From Gp6-AA40 sp035263125 (lineage in GTDB: Bacteria > Acidobacteriota > Vicinamibacteria > Vicinamibacterales > UBA2999): a stretch of 6,921 nt of DNA. The stretch spans positions 1 through 6,921 of the forward strand of contig DATFRP010000021.1 in NCBI GenBank assembly GCA_035263125.1, in the 5' to 3' direction. Under the pieces are notes generated by a model. The model made no database searches. It was given only the letters and a program-made list of their open reading frames with translations, and was not told where the DNA came from. The position numbers and the translations under genes were made by a program. Shown here piece after piece: positions 6,920-6,921 of this stretch. Position 1 is the stretch's first letter. Each line of letters begins with the position of its first letter.

Positions 6920-6921
6920 AC

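Overview
The window is a GC-rich stretch (roughly 65% G+C by eye) that carries three large membrane-protein genes in tandem, all on the + strand, followed by about 200 bp of non-coding, highly repetitive DNA. All three proteins belong to the duplicated FtsX/MacB-type permease family called ADOP (acidobacterial duplicated orphan permease). These form large paralogous sets in Acidobacteriota and normally lack an adjacent ATPase gene. That family, the tandem paralogs and the high G+C point to an acidobacterium, perhaps a Vicinamibacteria-type lineage. The phylum is a fairly firm inference and the class is a guess.

Layout: (i) 1-1536 is the 3' part of a first permease gene, cut by the left edge of the window. 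(ii) 1542-4205 is a complete 887-residue permease that starts five bases after the first gene's stop codon. It has an extra N-terminal cytoplasmic 'permease prefix' domain. (iii) 4252-6714 is a complete 820-residue permease with a GTG start and no prefix domain, following a 46-bp gap. (iv) 6715-6921 has no credible gene. It holds an array of 14 G-runs spaced about 9 nt apart on the + strand, which begins in the stop codon of the third gene. A matching C-run array follows in the opposite orientation and reaches almost to the window edge. The two arrays can pair into a long imperfect hairpin, and the G-rich strand has strong G-quadruplex potential.

The first two genes are probably co-transcribed and translationally coupled, and they are closer to each other in sequence than to the third. 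Each complete protein shows the duplicated plan of one membrane helix, a large extracytoplasmic MacB-like domain and a three-helix FtsX domain, twice over. No ATPase, membrane-fusion protein or outer-membrane channel is encoded here. All readable coupling-helix motifs still keep the conserved glutamate, so partnership with an ATPase encoded elsewhere is plausible. Substrate and physiological role cannot be read from the sequence.

The permeases are a known but functionally uncharacterised family. The least-explained element is the convergent 9-nt repeat at the 3' end. No defence system, CRISPR array, IS element, tRNA or rRNA was seen.
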